Part shown: piece after piece, positions 61,733 through 64,000 of the stretch | Layout: every line of letters begins with the position of its first letter | Numbering within the stretch: the first letter of the stretch is position 1 | Translations under genes and position numbers: made by a program | Source of the DNA: Bacteroides sp. | Lineage (GTDB): Bacteria > Bacteroidota > Bacteroidia > Bacteroidales > Muribaculaceae | Assembly (NCBI GenBank): GCA_023663525.1 | Contig: JAMPHF010000002.1 | Span: forward strand, 283,066-347,065 | Reading direction: 5' to 3' | Length of the DNA stretch: 64,000 nucleotides | The notes under the pieces: model-generated | What the model was told of the DNA's origin: nothing | The model's database searches: none | The model's input: only the letters and a program-made list of their open reading frames with translations

Positions 61733-62763
61733 AAACTTATTGCTCTCCTCCCTCTGCATTTCTTGCAGGATGTTGTATCGTCTTTTTAATGATTTCAGTT
61801 TGGTCAATGTCTGCATCTGCGCGGACGTTGACCAAACGTCTTTATGTCCCGGCTCCTGTCGAACTTCGTGACTCCACTCTCCGTCCGGAGGGGGTTGACG
61901 GCGACCGGACTTTTTCGACCCGTGTCATTGATGTGCGCGGTGCGATGGAGGGGATAGGTGAACGTCCGGGGCTTGCCCCGGCCTATTGGGGAATTGATCT
62001 GACAGGACCGTCCGACACTTTGCGATTGACTTTGCGACATGGCAATACGGCTTTCGGCGATATACTTGACCGACGGCAGAGCATCCTATCCCTATGCAAT
62101 GGCAGCGAGATTCTGGCGGAAAAGGATGTCAGTGCGTTTGAAACCTCCTCGGGGACGTACAACACTCTGCGTGTGACCATCGACCGTCAGACCGGGACGC
62201 TACTTGTGAGCGGGGGAGGAAAGCGGGCAGAGGATATTTTTTCGTTCTCTATCGACGGATCATCGTTGCCGGATGGATTTTCCGTGTGGAGTCGCGGACA
62301 CCTCACGCTGTCATCCCTCTCCGTAGAAGATTCACTGTCGCCCGAACAGGCTTTTTCAACCGAATGGACTCATGATCGCCTTACGGAGTATCTGTCGGAC
62401 TCCTCTGACCCGAACGAGGGCTATTGGCAATTTCTTGACCGGGAGAACGATCCGCGCTACGCACGTCCGGGTGGACGCTATATGCTCGCAACAGTGAAGT
62501 CAGATGACGGTTACGACATAATCTATGTCGATGGAGCCGACATCCGCCGGGATCAATGGAAACCCATGATGCTGAAGGGTCATCTCGGCTCCACAATATT
62601 CTTGGATCATTACGACCTCCGATGGATTGATTCGACTTTCGATATGATTGACCGTGACATCCATGCCTCTATAACCGACGGCTCGATTCTGACTCTCTCA
62701 TTCCCGCTGCTCAAGACCACTCTCCGCTTCTCGAAACTTCCCCTGCGTCGCTCTCAGGAATGA
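61729..62763 (+). CDS. Exported protein of unknown function
   Basis: A 344-aa protein with an N-terminal hydrophobic segment (FLAGCCIVFLMISVWSMSASA) that looks like a signal peptide, possibly with a Cys near the cleavage site. The rest is beta-rich and reminiscent of lectin/laminin-like sandwich folds (APAYWGIDLTGPSDTLRLTL; FSVWSRGHLTLSSLSVED), without catalytic motifs I recognise. It is translationally coupled to purF (ATGA overlap), although a role in purine synthesis seems unlikely for an exported protein. It converges with the EamA gene. Confidence 0.7.
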   Translation: MKTYCSPPSAFLAGCCIVFLMISVWSMSASARTLTKRLYVPAPVELRDSTLRPEGVDGDRTFSTRVIDVRGAMEGIGERPGLAPAYWGIDLTGPSDTLRLTLRHGNTAFGDILDRRQSILSLCNGSEILAEKDVSAFETSSGTYNTLRVTIDRQTGTLLVSGGGKRAEDIFSFSIDGSSLPDGFSVWSRGHLTLSSLSVEDSLSPEQAFSTEWTHDRLTEYLSDSSDPNEGYWQFLDRENDPRYARPGGRYMLATVKSDDGYDIIYVDGADIRRDQWKPMMLKGHLGSTIFLDHYDLRWIDSTFDMIDRDIHASITDGSILTLSFPLLKTTLRFSKLPLRRSQE

Positions 62764-62771
62764 GGAATGTG

Positions 62772-63647
62772 TCAGAGACTGCCTATGACGAGGAATGACA
62801 GACCAATGAGGAGAATTGTCAGATCGATGAGCTTGAGTTTTATATTCTTTTCATGCAGGGCTATGACTCCATAGAAGAAAGACACAATCACACTGCCACG
62901 GCGTATCATCGAGACGACGGCAATCATAGAGCCCTCCATCGACAGACTGTAGAAATAGGCAATGTCGGCCACTGTCAGAAATAAGGATATGAACGGAATT
63001 GTCCACTTCCATTTCAGCGGTGTCCCTCCTTTCTTTCCGCGCAGAATCAGTCCGATGGTTATGCCCATTATCACCATCTGATACAATGAATACCATGCCT
63101 GGACTTCAAGTGGCTCATAGCGTGTAAGGAGAAATTTGTCGTAGAGCGCACTCACGGCACCCATAGCTGTCGCGCCTATCGCCATCCACACCCACTTGTT
63201 GGATTTCAAGGAGAATCCCTCCTTGCCGCCAACACGACTGATGAAGTATAGCGACCAGAATCCGAGGAGTACACCTGCCCACTGCCACAGATTGAGCCTT
63301 TCGCCGAATATGAGAAGTGCGCCGACAAGCACCATCACCGGGCGCGATGCATTGACCGGTCCTGCGATTGTCAGTGGAAGGTGCTTGATGCTCGCATAGC
63401 CCAGAAGCCATGACGACAGTACTATGCCGGATTTAAGCAATATCGCTCCATGCCCTTCGAGTGTGTTGCCGAGTCCGTAATTGCCATGACATAGCCCGAT
63501 GATTATGACCGGGAGCATGAACAGTGAACCGAAAACAGTATTTAGAAAAAGCACTCCAAGCACATTATTGCGCTCTACTGACAGCTTTTTCATCACGTCG
63601 TAAAATCCAAGGCATATAGCCGAGAGGACAGCAAGACCTACCCACAT
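62772..63647 (-). CDS. EamA/DMT-superfamily transporter
   Basis: A 291-aa inner-membrane protein with ten predicted helices arranged as two EamA repeats. The first repeat ends with PVNASRPVMVLVGALLIFGERLNLWQWAGVLLGFWSLY, split here as the NASRP block and the GERL block near residues 100-130. Such proteins export or import small metabolites; the substrate is unknown. It is a single gene with its own promoter upstream. Confidence 0.88.
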   Translation of the reverse strand: MWVGLAVLSAICLGFYDVMKKLSVERNNVLGVLFLNTVFGSLFMLPVIIIGLCHGNYGLGNTLEGHGAILLKSGIVLSSWLLGYASIKHLPLTIAGPVNASRPVMVLVGALLIFGERLNLWQWAGVLLGFWSLYFISRVGGKEGFSLKSNKWVWMAIGATAMGAVSALYDKFLLTRYEPLEVQAWYSLYQMVIMGITIGLILRGKKGGTPLKWKWTIPFISLFLTVADIAYFYSLSMEGSMIAVVSMIRRGSVIVSFFYGVIALHEKNIKLKLIDLTILLIGLSFLVIGSL

Positions 63648-63706
63648 GTTAATCTCAATTAAGTTGATACATTCAATCCCGGAGAGAAGAATGCCGAAAT
63701 TTTATG

Positions 63707-63734
63707 CAAAAGTAGCTAAAAATACTGACACCAA
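63707..63734 (-). promoter_or_regulatory. Promoter of the EamA gene
   Basis: The -7 box at 63707-63714 reads TACTTTTG on the minus strand, a perfect TAnnTTTG. A TTG element at 63732-63734 gives a 17-bp spacer, slightly short. Confidence 0.5.
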
Positions 63735-63784
63735 CGGAAATTCCGTTATGGTTTGATTTGCTTGTGACAGATGTATGCCTTAAT

Positions 63785-63818
63785 AAAAAAGGAGGCATGA
63801 TGAATTTTGCCTTCTTTT
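63785..63818 (-). terminator. Terminator of a minus-strand gene beyond the window
   Basis: AAAAGGAGGCA (63787-63797) pairs with TGCCTTCTTTT (63808-63818) with one mismatch, and a T-run follows on the minus strand. It suggests a minus-strand transcript entering from the right edge. The rest of 63648-64000 shows no clear gene; a plus-strand ATG at 63963 opens a frame that runs off the end but is too short to judge. Confidence 0.5.
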
Positions 63819-64000
63819 CATGCTTTTTCTGATCTCTCGGGTTTCACTCCGAAAGACACGGTAAAATTAATGCTTTACGTTGAATTACGCAAGATTTACG
63901 AATCTTCTTGATCCCTTCTTGAGTATTTATTCTTTATAACCTATATAAGAGGGTGTTTAATAATGAATGTTAATATTAGGCAGACGATTCAGCAACATAG

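Noticed and set aside
63963..64000. An ATG-started plus-strand frame running off the right edge
   Set aside because: Only 12 codons are visible, with no recognisable motif or clear promoter; too little to call a gene.

Overview
The window looks like a chromosomal segment of a Bacteroidota (order Bacteroidales) bacterium, most likely a gut lineage such as Muribaculaceae; the family is inference. Direct signs are many promoters with the Bacteroidota -7 box TAnnTTTG, several with TTG/TTTG about 18-21 bp upstream, leaders without clear Shine-Dalgarno sequences, and lineage-typical genes: FeoA-FeoB fusion, type IX secretion proteins PorQ and PorV, glutamine synthetase III, LL-diaminopimelate aminotransferase, a thioester-less alpha-2-macroglobulin, PCMD and DUF6377 proteins, and lipoproteins. 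I saw no rRNA, tRNA, CRISPR array, prophage or transposase.

Layout. 0.3-2.1 kb (+): ribosomal protein L25/Ctc, peptidyl-tRNA hydrolase and an S4 RNA-binding protein. 2.1-2.7 kb: otherwise empty, with one 50-aa ORF on the minus strand. 2.7-11.6 kb (-): nitrilase-like amidase, acyltransferase, small alpha-helical protein, threonine synthase, a lipoprotein, a two-gene type II restriction-modification island, DnaQ-like exonuclease, IspH, cytidylate kinase and PorQ. 11.7-14.1 kb (-): FeoAB. 14.3-19.5 kb (+): PorV, IspF, two Fe-S proteins, thymidylate synthase, dihydrofolate reductase. 19.5-24.9 kb (-): NfeD protease, a flippase-like membrane protein, and menaquinone genes menE, menC, menB. 25.0-26.3 kb (+): phosphoserine phosphatase. 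26.3-33.8 kb (-): alpha-2-macroglobulin, a Spy/CpxP-like protein, a putative anti-sigma protein and an ECF sigma factor. 34-38 kb (-): a small soluble protein, a small outer-membrane barrel and LptD-like protein. 38.2-41.1 kb (+): Lrp/AsnC regulator, MtaB and a glycosyltransferase. 41.2-45.1 kb: SurE (-), DUF4293 and DUF6377 proteins (+), then an 825-bp intergenic region with a candidate small RNA. 45.2-48.9 kb: PCMD/calycin-like surface proteins and a beta-barrel. 49.0-52.1 kb (-): receiver-like/PEP-synthase-like fusion. 52.1-55.1 kb (+): TPP riboswitch, TonB-dependent receptor and PnuC-type transporter, a thiamine uptake unit. 55.3-62.8 kb (+): DapF, DapL, glutamine synthetase III, PurF and a secreted unknown. 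62.8-63.6 kb (-): EamA transporter.

The strongest unusual signal is at 6374-8502. An AT-rich restriction endonuclease/C5-methyltransferase pair sits between two exact 45-bp direct repeats. The repeat is the 3' end of the exonuclease gene plus the start codon of the next lipoprotein gene. The island therefore split an overlapping gene pair and left both genes intact, which is the signature of insertion with long target duplication.

Other points worth attention are a promoter-to-terminator unit without an ORF at 44530-44732, a perfect 26-bp inverted repeat at 48924-48986, a PEP-synthase-like protein with two receiver-like modules but no visible phosphohistidine or PEP-binding domain, and a sigma/anti-sigma/Spy/alpha-2-macroglobulin run that looks like an envelope-stress module.
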